From assembly GCF_023100905.1 (NCBI RefSeq), contig NZ_CP064686.1, forward strand, positions 2,170,001-2,234,000: 64,000 nt of DNA, written 5' to 3'. Origin of the DNA: Bradyrhizobium sp. 4. Lineage in GTDB: Bacteria > Pseudomonadota > Alphaproteobacteria > Rhizobiales > Xanthobacteraceae. The stretch's first letter is position 1. Each line of letters opens with the position of its first letter. Under the pieces are notes generated by a model. It was not told the origin of the DNA. It made no database searches and was given only the letters and a program-made list of their open reading frames with translations. The position numbers and the translations under genes were made by a program. Positions 42,499 to 51,340 of this stretch are shown here, in pieces.

Positions 42499-43455
42499 TC
42501 AGCCTGAAGATCGTTCGCGCGCTGCAAAACGGATGGCGCGGGCCTTCGCGCTCTTTCCCGCCGCGCGCGCGGCGATCATGCTGCGTGCCTTGCCCGGGGT
42601 GCTCTTTCGGATCAGGGACGCGAGCCGCTTGCGTGCGCGGCTGGCGGTCAATCGCGCCGCCAGTTGCTCTGCCTTGCGAATGATGGTCGTGACCGAGGGC
42701 GTCAGGTTCACCGGAACCCAGGCGACGTCTTTGGTCTTGGACAGGCTGCCGATGCCTTCGCATGGCGCCTCGCGCGGCAGGTCGATCCGGATCGCGAGGG
42801 CTTCCGCACGTTCGGTCCAGTCCTCAGCCCTGGTGCCGGTGATGATGCGGACATAGTCGCGTGTCTCACGCGGCAGCTCGCTCTCTTTGGCAAGCCATTT
42901 CTGGATCCGGCCGGGACCTGCGTTGTAGGCGGCTGCGGCAAGTCCGAGATTGCCGAAATCGTCGCGCAGCTTGCGCAGGAATTTGGCCGATGCCGGCAGC
43001 GCCTTCATCGCATCGAACGGATCATCCAGCCCGACCTCGGCTGCCGTTTCCGGCATGAACTGTGCGACGCCTTGCGCGCCGGCCTGGCTGACCTCGTTGG
43101 ACTTGAAGCGGCTCTCCTGCCAGATCAAACGCGCGAAGAACGGCACGGGAATGCCGCTGGCTTCGGCAGCGCCACGAAGCGCGTGGCAGAAGCGCTCCGT
43201 CGGCGAAACCGGCGCCTGCGCGACGGGTTCGACCGCTCGCTGCGGCTCTGGTGTCTCCTCATAGGCCGCACGCGCATTGGCGAGCTCGAGGGCCTGCACG
43301 CTTGCAAGGAACAGCTCGACCACCGGAACAAGTGGCGAGGCCTGAGTGTTTTGAAGAACGGTGTGATCGAAAGCTGATGTTTGGCGTGACGCCGACGGAT
43401 CGAAGTCGCACATCAGAAGCATGAACGCGGCGCAAGCCGCGACGACAAATCGCAT
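42499..43455 (-). CDS. Soluble lytic transglycosylase (SLT domain)
   Basis: The start at 43455 (MRFVVAACAAFMLLMCDFDP) gives 318 residues with a signal peptide; the frame is open 104 codons further but that part overlaps the divergent L,D-transpeptidase gene. The SLT domain (about residues 88-210) has the catalytic Glu114 in FARLIWQESRFKSNEVSQAG, followed by AQGVAQFMPETAAEVGLDDP and AAAAYNAGPGRIQKWLAKES, all standard. It cuts peptidoglycan glycan strands. The C-terminal 100 residues are very basic (ARAIRFAARERSSG) and might bind the wall or nucleic acid. It is divergent from an L,D-transpeptidase, repeating the arrangement seen at 35,000-37,000. Confidence 0.9.
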   Translation of the reverse strand: MRFVVAACAAFMLLMCDFDPSASRQTSAFDHTVLQNTQASPLVPVVELFLASVQALELANARAAYEETPEPQRAVEPVAQAPVSPTERFCHALRGAAEASGIPVPFFARLIWQESRFKSNEVSQAGAQGVAQFMPETAAEVGLDDPFDAMKALPASAKFLRKLRDDFGNLGLAAAAYNAGPGRIQKWLAKESELPRETRDYVRIITGTRAEDWTERAEALAIRIDLPREAPCEGIGSLSKTKDVAWVPVNLTPSVTTIIRKAEQLAARLTASRARKRLASLIRKSTPGKARSMIAARAAGKSAKARAIRFAARERSSG

Positions 43456-43636
43456 TTGCTGGAGCAACCTCGAACTGTGGGTGAACGGCCAGCGGTGCGC
43501 CGGCAATAAGGAGTTATTAACCGAGGGATTACGGCAAAGCTGCGGTCTCGTCGGTTCCGCCGGTGTTACTACGGTGTTCCCGACGGGAAACTCTCTTCCC
43601 CGCGATTTGCGGGCATGGCGAATTGGGACGAGCGAG

Positions 43637-44671
43637 ATGATGCGGTGGATGCTTGGCGCGGTGATTTCGCTGTCGGTGATCTCTCCGGCGCTTGCGGGCA
43701 ATCTCGATGCAGCAGCGGTAAACGACGCTGCGCGTCCCGCAAAGCAACCTGCTAGCGACAAGCTCAACGCATCGATCGTGAAGCTTCAGATTCTGCTCGA
43801 CCATGCGCGGTTCTCGCCCGGGGAGATCGACGGCAAGCTCGGCGAGAACGCGCACAAGGCGCTGAAGGCGTTCGCTGAGCAGAACGGCGTTGCATCCGAC
43901 AAAACGATCGTACCGGAGCTTTGGGATAAGTTGAATGCAGCGAACGAAGGCCCTGTCCTCGTCGAATACAAGATCACGGACGCGGATGTGAAGGGCCCGT
44001 TTCTGAAGGAACTGCCCGGCAAGCTCGATGACATGAAGCAGCTGAAGGCGCTGAGCTACACCAGTCCGCTCGAAGGGCTTGCCGAGAAATTCCACATGAG
44101 CGGAGACCTGCTTCGGACGCTCAATCCCGGCAAGTCCTTCGACAAGGCTGGAGAGACGATTACCGTTGCGAATGTCTCTGCACGAAGCGAGCTGCCAGCC
44201 GTTGCGCGGCTCGAGATCGACAAGAAGAACGGCACGCTGAAAGCATTCGACGGGGGCGGCACCCTGATCGCATTCTATCCCGCGTCAATCGGAAGTCCGG
44301 ATCGTCCGACGCCGAGCGGTACGCTCAAGGTCACCAGCACTCACGAGAATCCGGTCTATCACTACAACCCCGACTACAAGTTCAGAAGCGTCAAATCGAA
44401 AAGGCCGTTCGATGTTCAGCCGGGCCCGAACAATCCGGTGGGAGCATACTGGATCGGCTTGTCCGCTCAGGGTTACGGCATCCACGGAACGGCGGAGCCT
44501 GACAGGGTCAGCAAGTCCGCGTCGCATGGCTGCGTCAGGCTGACCAATTGGGACGTGCGCGCGCTGGGCGAGCACGTCAAGCGCGGCACGCCGGTGGTCT
44601 TCCTGGATGCGCCGACGGACTCCTCGTCCAGGCAGCAGGTGAAGTCCGGCGGCAGGCGCGCCTCGAACTAG
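43637..44671 (+). CDS. L,D-transpeptidase with peptidoglycan-binding domain
   Basis: 344 residues starting MMRWMLGAVISLSVISPALA, a signal peptide. A peptidoglycan-binding domain lies at about residues 46-100 (LQILLDHARFSPGEIDGKLG). A LysM-like segment is at 147-180 (GLAEKFHMSGDLLRTLNPGK). The YkuD catalytic domain is at 190-330, with the motif YGIHGTAEPDRVSKSASHGCVRL (His283, Cys299). It cross-links peptidoglycan in the periplasm. The gene is divergent from an SLT transglycosylase. Its TAG overlaps the converging gene's stop in CTAG. Confidence 0.92.
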   Translation: MMRWMLGAVISLSVISPALAGNLDAAAVNDAARPAKQPASDKLNASIVKLQILLDHARFSPGEIDGKLGENAHKALKAFAEQNGVASDKTIVPELWDKLNAANEGPVLVEYKITDADVKGPFLKELPGKLDDMKQLKALSYTSPLEGLAEKFHMSGDLLRTLNPGKSFDKAGETITVANVSARSELPAVARLEIDKKNGTLKAFDGGGTLIAFYPASIGSPDRPTPSGTLKVTSTHENPVYHYNPDYKFRSVKSKRPFDVQPGPNNPVGAYWIGLSAQGYGIHGTAEPDRVSKSASHGCVRLTNWDVRALGEHVKRGTPVVFLDAPTDSSSRQQVKSGGRRASN

Positions 44672-44943
44672 TCTTTAGGAAAATCCTTGCGCATCGCGAT
44701 CTCGGCGGCATCGCCGGGCGATAGCACGGTCTGGTCGAACGCTGCTTGCGGCCTCGTCATGATATCGTACAGCGAGATCCCCTTGATCGGCTTGCCCATG
44801 AGCTCGCGGACGCAGTCGGCGAGTGTGCCGTTGTAGACGAGATAGGGCGGACCTCGATCCTTCTGCCTCTCGCCTTTCAGCGACGGCCACTTTTTCAGTT
44901 CGGCCGGCGCGTCATAGGCGATCGGCGATTTCTCTTTAAACAT
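44668..44943 (-). CDS. Conserved hypothetical protein, 91 residues
   Basis: A soluble protein starting MFKEKSPIAYDAPAELKKWP and containing GPPYLVYNGTLADCVRELMG (about residues 31-50) and a helical C-terminus with TVLSPGDAAEIAMRKDF. The composition and unbroken frame support it. I do not recognise a family. It is convergent with the L,D-transpeptidase gene and shares CTAG with its stop. Confidence 0.65.
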   Translation of the reverse strand: MFKEKSPIAYDAPAELKKWPSLKGERQKDRGPPYLVYNGTLADCVRELMGKPIKGISLYDIMTRPQAAFDQTVLSPGDAAEIAMRKDFPKD

Positions 44944-45022
44944 GCGCTTGGCCCCTGAAGGCGCGGGTAGCCCGGAAGCCTAGGGCGGCCCGGTAAAACG
45001 CTTGTTAAAGAATTAGTTCAAA

Positions 45023-45880
45023 TCAGCCGGCAACAAAGGCGAGCAGGGTGCCGTTCGCCTTGGCCGGCGGCACGCAGATCGCAGACCCGCTGCGCACGGC
45101 TGCCGAACCAAGCGCCTTCTCGGTGGCCGCGAGATCGCCGCTCACAAGCACCAGGGCAGCGCCACCGCGTTCGGAAAGACCCGCGAGCGGCACGCCGGGA
45201 TAGCGTTTGCCGAGCTGCTCCAGCGTCAAGTAGACGAAGTCGGCCCGATCGCCACCGGAGGGTGCGGTCACCGCGCCGTCAGCCTCGGCCTTCGGCTCGC
45301 GGTCGATCAGTCGTCCCAGATGCGCGGCTTCCTTCGCGGGCTCGGGCGTCGCGATCAATGTCTGCTTGATCCGCCTGGCCGCATTGGCGTGCTTCATCAG
45401 CTCGGGAATCCACACGGTGTCGCGCGTCTTGTGCTGGCAGGCGAAAATGCGCACGCCGCCGGGCGCTTCCGCGGTCGGCCACATGAAGGTACGGAATTTC
45501 GCCGCCGAGACCGTGCCGTCAGGCAGCGTCACGGGCCGTTCGAAATCGGTCGGGCCGATCGGCTCCAGGCCGCGCGCGCGGATCTCCTCCGCGCCGGCGG
45601 TGGAATCGACCGCGGTGAAGGCGATGCGCTCGATGCCTTCGCCGCGCTTGTCGAGGAAGGCACGCGCCGGCGCGTTGTGCTCGGTCGCCGCGAGCACGCC
45701 GAGCAGCTCCATATAATCCGGGTCGAACATGATGGTGTAGTTGCCGGTGCCCATATGTGCGCTGTGAGTGCCGCGCGGCGAGATGGTGAAGCCGAGCTGC
45801 CGGTAGTTCTCGGCGGCTTTGTCGAGGTCCTGAACCATGACGACGGCGTGGTCGATACCGATGACGTTCTTGAGAGCCAC
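45023..45880 (-). CDS. VOC-superfamily (glyoxalase-like) protein
   Basis: 285 residues from a GTG start, preceded by GGGGAAAGAACA. The first betaalphabetabetabeta module is clear: GIDHAVVMVQDLDKAAENYR with the metal-ligand His, GNYTIMFDPDYMELLGVLAA with a possible Glu ligand. The second is weaker (SGGDRADFVYLTLEQLGKRY). The pattern fits a glyoxalase-3-type single-chain protein. The substrate is unknown. It is separate from the frameshifted VOC gene at 18488 and is not closely similar to it. It is 147 bases from the end of puuD on the same strand. Confidence 0.85.
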   Translation of the reverse strand: MALKNVIGIDHAVVMVQDLDKAAENYRQLGFTISPRGTHSAHMGTGNYTIMFDPDYMELLGVLAATEHNAPARAFLDKRGEGIERIAFTAVDSTAGAEEIRARGLEPIGPTDFERPVTLPDGTVSAAKFRTFMWPTAEAPGGVRIFACQHKTRDTVWIPELMKHANAARRIKQTLIATPEPAKEAAHLGRLIDREPKAEADGAVTAPSGGDRADFVYLTLEQLGKRYPGVPLAGLSERGGAALVLVSGDLAATEKALGSAAVRSGSAICVPPAKANGTLLAFVAG

Positions 45881-46026
45881 TGTTCTTTCCCCGCATGCAA
45901 ACTGACTGCACCGCCGCTGGCGGCCGCAGGTCCTGTCTACGCCGGATAGGCGGTCAAGTCATTTTCAAATCGGCGGGACATGCAGAAATTTCATTCCGCG
46001 AAAGGCGATATCGACGCGCGATGGCG

Positions 46027-47217
46027 TCAGCGCGCCTGCTCGATATAGGCGGCGAGGATGGCGCGCTCCTCGCTGGTCATTTCGGTGATGTTGCCCGGCG
46101 GCATCGCATTGGACCAGGCGGCGACGCGGCCGATCAGGCGGATGTTGCGATGGATGTGCTCGGGCGCGTCGAGCAATATGCCCTTCGGCGCGGTCACGAT
46201 GCCGGCCCAGACCGGCTCGGTCGCGTGGCACATGCTGCAGCGGGACATCACGATCTCCTCGACATTGGCAAGCGTCGGCTGCGCCGACAGCGCGCTTGTC
46301 TTGACCTCGCGCGGGCCGGCCGCCGAGAGGAAGAGGATCGCGATCACGCCGACCGCTGCGACACCCCACACCCACCACGGCGATCTGCGTCCGGCATGAC
46401 CCTCGTTGAAGAAATGACGGATCACGGGACCGAGCGCCAGGATGATGGCGACGATAATCCAGTTGAAGCGGGTGGCATAGAGCAGGGGATAGTGGTTGCT
46501 GATCATCAGCACGACGACAGGCAGCGTCAGATAGTTGTTGTGAACCGAGCGCTCCTTGCTTGACTTGCCGAGCTTTGGATCGGGCGCCTGCCCTGCGAGA
46601 AGGGCGGCTACGATCTTCTTCTGGTTCGGGATGATCAGCGTGAAGACGTTGGCGACCATGATGGTGCCGATGATCGCCCCGATCTGGTTGAAGGCGCCGC
46701 GCCCGCTCAGCACGTGGGTGAAAGCATAGGTCAATGCGACCAGGAACAGATAGCCGCCGATCGCGAAGGGCAGATCGCGCTGCGCCAGCCCGGTACGGCA
46801 GGCGCCTTCATAGAGCAGCCACGCGAGCGCGAGGCTGCAGAGGCTGAACAGGCCGGCCTGGAATGGTGTGAGGTCGAGGATCGACCTGTCGACCAGAAAC
46901 AAATCGGCCTCGAGATAATACACCACCACCATCAGCGCGAAGCCGGACAGCCAGGTGGTGTAGGCCTCCCATTTGAACCAGGTCAGCTTGTCCGGCATCT
47001 GGGCGGGCGCGACCAGATATTTCATGATGCGGTAGAAGCCGCCGCCATGGACTTGCCAGGCCTCGCCTTGCACGCCGTCCGGCAGATCGGACCGGGGCCT
47101 AAGGCTGAGGTCGAGGGCGATGAAATAGAAGGAACTGCCGATCCAGGCGATCGCGGCGACCACGTGCAGCCAGCGGAGCAGCAGGCTCGCCCATTCCGAT
47201 ATGATGGATCCCCACAT
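46027..47217 (-). CDS. puuD: Urate hydroxylase PuuD with cytochrome c domain
   Basis: Starts at MWGSIISEWASLLLRWLHVV (ATG 47217, GGGGTGATC upstream), 396 residues. The membrane part has about eight helices, including LHVVAAIAWIGSSFYFIALD and the conserved WFKWEAYTTWLSG. A C-terminal cytochrome c domain has the haem motif CSMCH (about residue 320) and the Met ligand region NAMPPGNITEMTSEERAILA. The protein oxidises urate to 5-hydroxyisourate in purine breakdown, passing electrons to the respiratory chain instead of to oxygen directly. The other purine-catabolic genes are not in this window. Confidence 0.93.
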   Translation of the reverse strand: MWGSIISEWASLLLRWLHVVAAIAWIGSSFYFIALDLSLRPRSDLPDGVQGEAWQVHGGGFYRIMKYLVAPAQMPDKLTWFKWEAYTTWLSGFALMVVVYYLEADLFLVDRSILDLTPFQAGLFSLCSLALAWLLYEGACRTGLAQRDLPFAIGGYLFLVALTYAFTHVLSGRGAFNQIGAIIGTIMVANVFTLIIPNQKKIVAALLAGQAPDPKLGKSSKERSVHNNYLTLPVVVLMISNHYPLLYATRFNWIIVAIILALGPVIRHFFNEGHAGRRSPWWVWGVAAVGVIAILFLSAAGPREVKTSALSAQPTLANVEEIVMSRCSMCHATEPVWAGIVTAPKGILLDAPEHIHRNIRLIGRVAAWSNAMPPGNITEMTSEERAILAAYIEQAR

Positions 47218-47452
47218 GATCACCCCAACAGATGCGACCCCAATGCCGCAGCCTTGATGACCGCAACCGGCGGCCACGCCCCTATAATGTGTCGCACCGA
47301 TCAGCCGCATTTTCCAGTACGATGGGCTGCGGCTGATGCACATCGTGCGGGCATGAGCTGACGTGGGATTCGGCAGGCATTTGACCTGTCGCAGAACGCT
47401 TGCGTGTCGATCGGCGTTGATGCGCCAGACGTGACGGCCGGGAGGAAACGAC

Positions 47453-48784
47453 GTGAGGAACAGGATTTCGTTCGTGGCGATGTCCGCGGGGTGGCTGGTC
47501 GCGGTCGCGAACTGCGCCCAGGCGGAGCCGGTGCTGCAGGGCAAGGATGCCTACGGCGATTGGCAGGCCGACAAGCCTGGCACGGTCAGGTTGATCCGGC
47601 CGCAGGATCTGGTCAGGCCTGGGGCCACGCGGTCGGTTGCGAGCTCGTCGCGCGTGGTGCCGCGTCCGCCGGAGGGGGCGCTTCAGGTCCCGGCCGGCTT
47701 CAAGATCGAGCTGTTCGCAGAGGGCCTGCGCGCTCCGCGCATCGTGCGCGTGGCGCCGAACGGCGATGTTTTCGCCGCGGAGACGCGCGCGGGCACCATC
47801 CGCGTGTTGCGCGCCGGCGAAGGCGGCAAGGCCGCGACCAACGAGGTCTTCGCTGCCGGACTGAGGCAGCCGTTCGGCATCGCCTTCTTCCCGAACGGCG
47901 ACAATCCGCAATGGGTCTACGTCGCCAACACCGACAGCGTCGTCCGCTTTCCCTATCAGGCCGGCGATCTCAAGGCGCGTGGCAAGGCGGAGACGATCGT
48001 CGCGAGCCTGCCGCATGACGGCGGTCATTCCACCCGCGACGTCGTCTTCACGCCCGACAACAGGCGCATGCTGGTGTCGGTCGGTTCGCTCAGCAACGTC
48101 GCCGAGGGCATGGGCACGCCGCCGGGCGGAGTGGAAACCTGGTCGAAAGCGCAGCCGCTCGGTGCGGCCTGGGCGAGTGAGACCGAGCGCGCCACGGTGC
48201 TCGCCTTTACCCCGGAGGGCAAGGAGCGGAAGATCTACGCCACCGGCATCCGCAACTGTGTCGGTCTTGCGATCCAGCCGCTGACCGGGCTGCCCTGGTG
48301 CTCGACCAACGAGCGCGACGGGCTCGGCGACGATCTCGTGCCTGACTATGTGACGAGCGTGAAGGAAGGCGCGTTCTATGGCTGGCCATGGTTCTATATC
48401 GGCGGCAACGAAGACCCGCGCCACGCCGGCGCGCGGCCGGACCTCAAGGACAAGGTGACGGTGCCTGATGTGCTGGTGCAGCCGCACTCGGCCTCGCTCG
48501 GCATGACCTTCTATCAGGGCACGCAGTTTCCGTCAGAGTATCAGGGCGATGCTTTCGCGGCCGAGCACGGCTCCTGGAACCGGTCGAAGCGCACCGGCTA
48601 CAAGGTGATCCGCATCCGGATGAAGGACGGCAAGCCGACCGGCGAGTATGAGGATTTTGTCACGGGATTCGTGGTGAGCGATACCGAGGTATGGGGGCGG
48701 CCGGTCGGTGTTGCCGTGGCAAAGGATGGGGCGCTGCTGGTGTCGGAGGACGGCAACGGCACGATCTGGCGGGTAAGCCGTTAG
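47453..48784 (+). CDS. Sorbosone dehydrogenase-like PQQ-type beta-propeller protein
   Basis: 443 residues from a GTG start (GGGAGGAAACGAC upstream), with a signal peptide ending near AQA at residue 24. The remainder is a six-bladed beta-propeller of the soluble glucose/sorbosone dehydrogenase type. VPAGFKIELFAEGLRAPRIV opens the first blade, HDGGHSTRDVVFTPDNRRML contains the catalytic His expected in the family, and AFAAEHGSWNRSKRTGYKVI and VGVAVAKDGALLVSEDGNGT close it. It is probably a periplasmic oxidoreductase using pyrroloquinoline quinone; the sugar or aldehyde substrate is unknown. It stands divergent from puuD. Confidence 0.85.
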   Translation: MRNRISFVAMSAGWLVAVANCAQAEPVLQGKDAYGDWQADKPGTVRLIRPQDLVRPGATRSVASSSRVVPRPPEGALQVPAGFKIELFAEGLRAPRIVRVAPNGDVFAAETRAGTIRVLRAGEGGKAATNEVFAAGLRQPFGIAFFPNGDNPQWVYVANTDSVVRFPYQAGDLKARGKAETIVASLPHDGGHSTRDVVFTPDNRRMLVSVGSLSNVAEGMGTPPGGVETWSKAQPLGAAWASETERATVLAFTPEGKERKIYATGIRNCVGLAIQPLTGLPWCSTNERDGLGDDLVPDYVTSVKEGAFYGWPWFYIGGNEDPRHAGARPDLKDKVTVPDVLVQPHSASLGMTFYQGTQFPSEYQGDAFAAEHGSWNRSKRTGYKVIRIRMKDGKPTGEYEDFVTGFVVSDTEVWGRPVGVAVAKDGALLVSEDGNGTIWRVSR

Positions 48785-48795
48785 CCTCGCTGCGC

Positions 48796-48903
48796 AGCGT
48801 TGAGACGGGTGAGGGGTTCTATCGGCGAACTCCCCGCGTCTGCGGAGAGCAACCCCTCATCCGGTGCTTCGCGCCACCTTCTCCCGCAAGGGGAGAAGGG
48901 AAG
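48796..48903. repeat. GC-rich dispersed intergenic repeat
   Basis: Includes CCCCTCATCCGGTGCTTCGC and GCCACCTTCTCCCGCAAGGG followed by GAGAAGGG, with the internal inverted pair CTTCTCCC / GGGAGAAG. I recall this unit as very common between rhizobial genes; only one copy is present here. Confidence 0.6.
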
Positions 48904-48923
48904 ACGCACTGCGCTTGCGGCGC

Positions 48924-49724
48924 TCACCCCCGTCGCACACTGGCTCCGCCATCCACCGGCAACGTCACACCCGTGATGAAATTCGCCTCGTCCGAGGCCA
49001 GGAACAGCGCGGCATTCGCGACGTCCCACCCCGTTCCCATCTTCCTGCGCAGCGGCACCTTGCTGTCGCGTTCGGCTTCGACTTCGGCGCGGGTCTTGTG
49101 CCATTCGCGGGCGCGGGTGTCGACGGCCATCGGTGTGTTCATCAGGCCCGGCAGGATGACGTTGGCGCGGATGCCGTATTCGGCGTTCTGGTAGGCGAGC
49201 TGTTCGGTGAACGCGATCATCGCCGACTTCGTCGCCTTGTAGGCGACGTACGGGTAGGTCGTGATCGCCGCCATCGAGGAGATGTTGATAATCACGCCGC
49301 TTCCTTGTGCGCGCATGATCGGGATCACCTCTTTCGCCGCCCAAATGCAGCTCTTCAGATTGATGGCGACGACGCGGTCGAACGCCTCCTCGGTGATTTG
49401 CAGCAGCTCGGCGTCGCCGCCGGCCAGGCTTACGCCGACATTGTTGTGCAGTACGTCGATCCGGCCCCAGCGCGCCTGCGCCTCCGCGACCATCGCCTTG
49501 ATGTCGGCGGATTTTGTGACGTCGGCCCTGAACGCCACGGCGGTGCCATGCTTCGCGGCGATCATGGCGGCGGTTTCCTGCGCCGATTCCAGATGATGAT
49601 CGACGCACAGCACCTTGGCGCCCTCGCGCGCGAAGGTCAGCGCAGTGGCGCGGCCGTTGCCCATGCCTTCGCCGGGACTCTGGCCGGCGCCCACGACGAT
49701 CGCAACCTTGTCCTTCAAGCGCAT
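48924..49724 (-). CDS. Short-chain dehydrogenase/reductase
   Basis: 266 residues. VAIVVGAGQSPGEGMGNGRA is the (slightly divergent) cofactor loop, VLHNNVGVSL the NNxG motif, and the active-site Ser-Tyr-Lys set lies in INISSMAAITTYPYVAYKATK (Tyr162, Lys166). NAD(P)-dependent oxidoreduction of an alcohol or keto group is expected. The start follows the carboxymuconolactone-type gene's stop by one base, with GGGAGTG inside that gene as its ribosome-binding site, so it is co-translated. It shares the extra GxGxGxGNGRA insertion with the SDR at 50295. Confidence 0.93.
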   Translation of the reverse strand: MRLKDKVAIVVGAGQSPGEGMGNGRATALTFAREGAKVLCVDHHLESAQETAAMIAAKHGTAVAFRADVTKSADIKAMVAEAQARWGRIDVLHNNVGVSLAGGDAELLQITEEAFDRVVAINLKSCIWAAKEVIPIMRAQGSGVIINISSMAAITTYPYVAYKATKSAMIAFTEQLAYQNAEYGIRANVILPGLMNTPMAVDTRAREWHKTRAEVEAERDSKVPLRRKMGTGWDVANAALFLASDEANFITGVTLPVDGGASVRRG

Positions 49725-49725
49725 G

Positions 49726-50280
49726 TCAGTTCACTCCCGGAATCGGGTACTGCTGGAGTACCTCTTTGTAATATGGCTCGTTGTCGATCTTCATGGTGGC
49801 GAGCACGCGCACCACACCGCAATAGAATGCGATGGTCAGCACGAGGTCGACCATGTGCTCGTCCGAGAGATGCTGCCTGATCTCGGCAAAGGTCGCATCC
49901 GACATCGCGAGCTCGCGCACCATCTCGCGGGCACCTTTCAGGATCGCCTTGGCCTGTGGCTCGAGCGTCGAGGGCTTGCCCTCGGTCTCAGCCATCAGGC
50001 CGGTGATGTCATCATCGGTGACGCCGAACTCCTTGCCGATCTTCACGTGGTGAGTGAACTCGTATTCCGACTTCTCCATCCAGCCGACCTGGAGGATCGC
50101 AAGCTCCCGCAGGCGCCGGTCGAGCTTGCTCTTGAAGCGGATGTAGCCGCCGATGCCGTTGAAGGCGCGCGCCATCTCCGGCGAGTTGACCAACAGCTTG
50201 TGCAAATTGGTGTTGCGCTTGAGCATGTCGCGATATTCGGGCGCGACCTGATCGGCCTCGAGATAGGGCAGGCGGGCCAT
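49726..50280 (-). CDS. Carboxymuconolactone decarboxylase-family protein
   Basis: 184 residues of all-helical fold. LDRRLRELAILQVGWMEKSE and YEFTHHVKIGKEFGVTDDDI contain the family's catalytic-type Glu and His, and ELAMSDATFAEIRQHLSDEH continues it. A Cys in IAFYCGVVRVLATM is close to the usual CxxC/His redox site but only one Cys is present, so it may not act as an alkylhydroperoxidase. It is the middle gene of a three-gene leftward operon with two SDRs; a catabolic pathway for an aromatic or terpenoid compound is plausible. Confidence 0.88.
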   Translation of the reverse strand: MARLPYLEADQVAPEYRDMLKRNTNLHKLLVNSPEMARAFNGIGGYIRFKSKLDRRLRELAILQVGWMEKSEYEFTHHVKIGKEFGVTDDDITGLMAETEGKPSTLEPQAKAILKGAREMVRELAMSDATFAEIRQHLSDEHMVDLVLTIAFYCGVVRVLATMKIDNEPYYKEVLQQYPIPGVN

Positions 50281-50294
50281 CCCTGATATTCCTT

Positions 50295-51107
50295 TCAGTG
50301 TTCTTGTGATTCACGTTCGGGCGCTTGCAGCGTCACCCCGCCGTCCACCACCAGCACCTGTCCGGTGATATAGCGCGCAAAATTGCTGAGCAGGAATTTG
50401 ACGGCATGGCCAACGTCCCAGCCGGTGCCTTCCGTTTTCAGCAAAGACGCCTTGGCCCGCTGGGCGCGCGCCTGTTCGCTCATGCCGCGGCCATAGACCA
50501 TCGGCGTGTACATCGGCCCGGGGCAGATGCAATTGACGCGGATGTTGTCGCGGCCGTGATCGACCGCCATTGCGCGGGTCAGGCCGATGATCGCGGCTTT
50601 CGAGGTCGAATAGGTCGTCAGGCCGCGCGGCCGCAGCGCCGAGATCGAGGAGATGTTGACGATCGCGCCGCCCCGCGCGGTCTTGATCATGGCAGGGATC
50701 GCGTGCTTGGAGAGCAGGAACATGCTCTCGACATTGACCTGCATGACGCGGCGATATTGCTCGGGCGCTTCGTCGACCACGCTGCCGCGGCTGCCGATGC
50801 CGACATTGTTGTCGAGGAAATCGAGCTGGCCCCAGCGGTCGAGCGCGGCTTCGACCAGCGTCCTGCAATCGCTCTCGCTGGTGACGTCGCCGCCATGCGC
50901 CGCGGCCATGCCGCCTTCGGCTGCGATCATCTCCGCGGTGCGTTCGGCGAGCTTGAGGTCGCGATCGGCCACCAGCACTTTGGCGCCGGCGCGAGCCAGT
51001 AGAATTGCGGCGGCGCGACCGTTGCCGATGCCGTCGCCGGCAGCGCCGCCGCCGCTGACCAGCGCCACCTTGCCGGCGAGACCGGGATCGTCCTCGGGCC
51101 CCTGCAT
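50295..51107 (-). CDS. Short-chain dehydrogenase/reductase
   Basis: 270 residues. VALVSGGGAAGDGIGNGRAA is the cofactor loop, FLDNNVGIGSRGSV the structural NNxG motif, and the catalytic set is in NISSISALRPRGLTTYSTSK (Tyr166, Lys170). It is similar to the SDR at 48924, which suggests duplication within the operon. It is the first gene, and its end is followed after a few bases by the AAAGGAA site of the next. It is divergent from the cyo operon. Confidence 0.93.
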   Translation of the reverse strand: MQGPEDDPGLAGKVALVSGGGAAGDGIGNGRAAAILLARAGAKVLVADRDLKLAERTAEMIAAEGGMAAAHGGDVTSESDCRTLVEAALDRWGQLDFLDNNVGIGSRGSVVDEAPEQYRRVMQVNVESMFLLSKHAIPAMIKTARGGAIVNISSISALRPRGLTTYSTSKAAIIGLTRAMAVDHGRDNIRVNCICPGPMYTPMVYGRGMSEQARAQRAKASLLKTEGTGWDVGHAVKFLLSNFARYITGQVLVVDGGVTLQAPERESQEH

Positions 51108-51340
51108 GTCGTTTCATCCCGATTATTTTCGTGCACTCTAGCAATCGCCCCGAGCGGAGAGAAGGGCCGGGCTCCCGCTTTCATGTCATTGACATCGCAT
51201 GGAATTGCATGCCGCCGCACGAGAAGGGCGAACGATCGACCCGCGCCGTTAGGAACCGACCTCACGAGATCGCGTTTGTTGCGGAGCCTTTCCCGCGTTA
51301 GGCTCTGTCCCGGGGCTTCCCAACCGCCAGTGGCTTGCCG

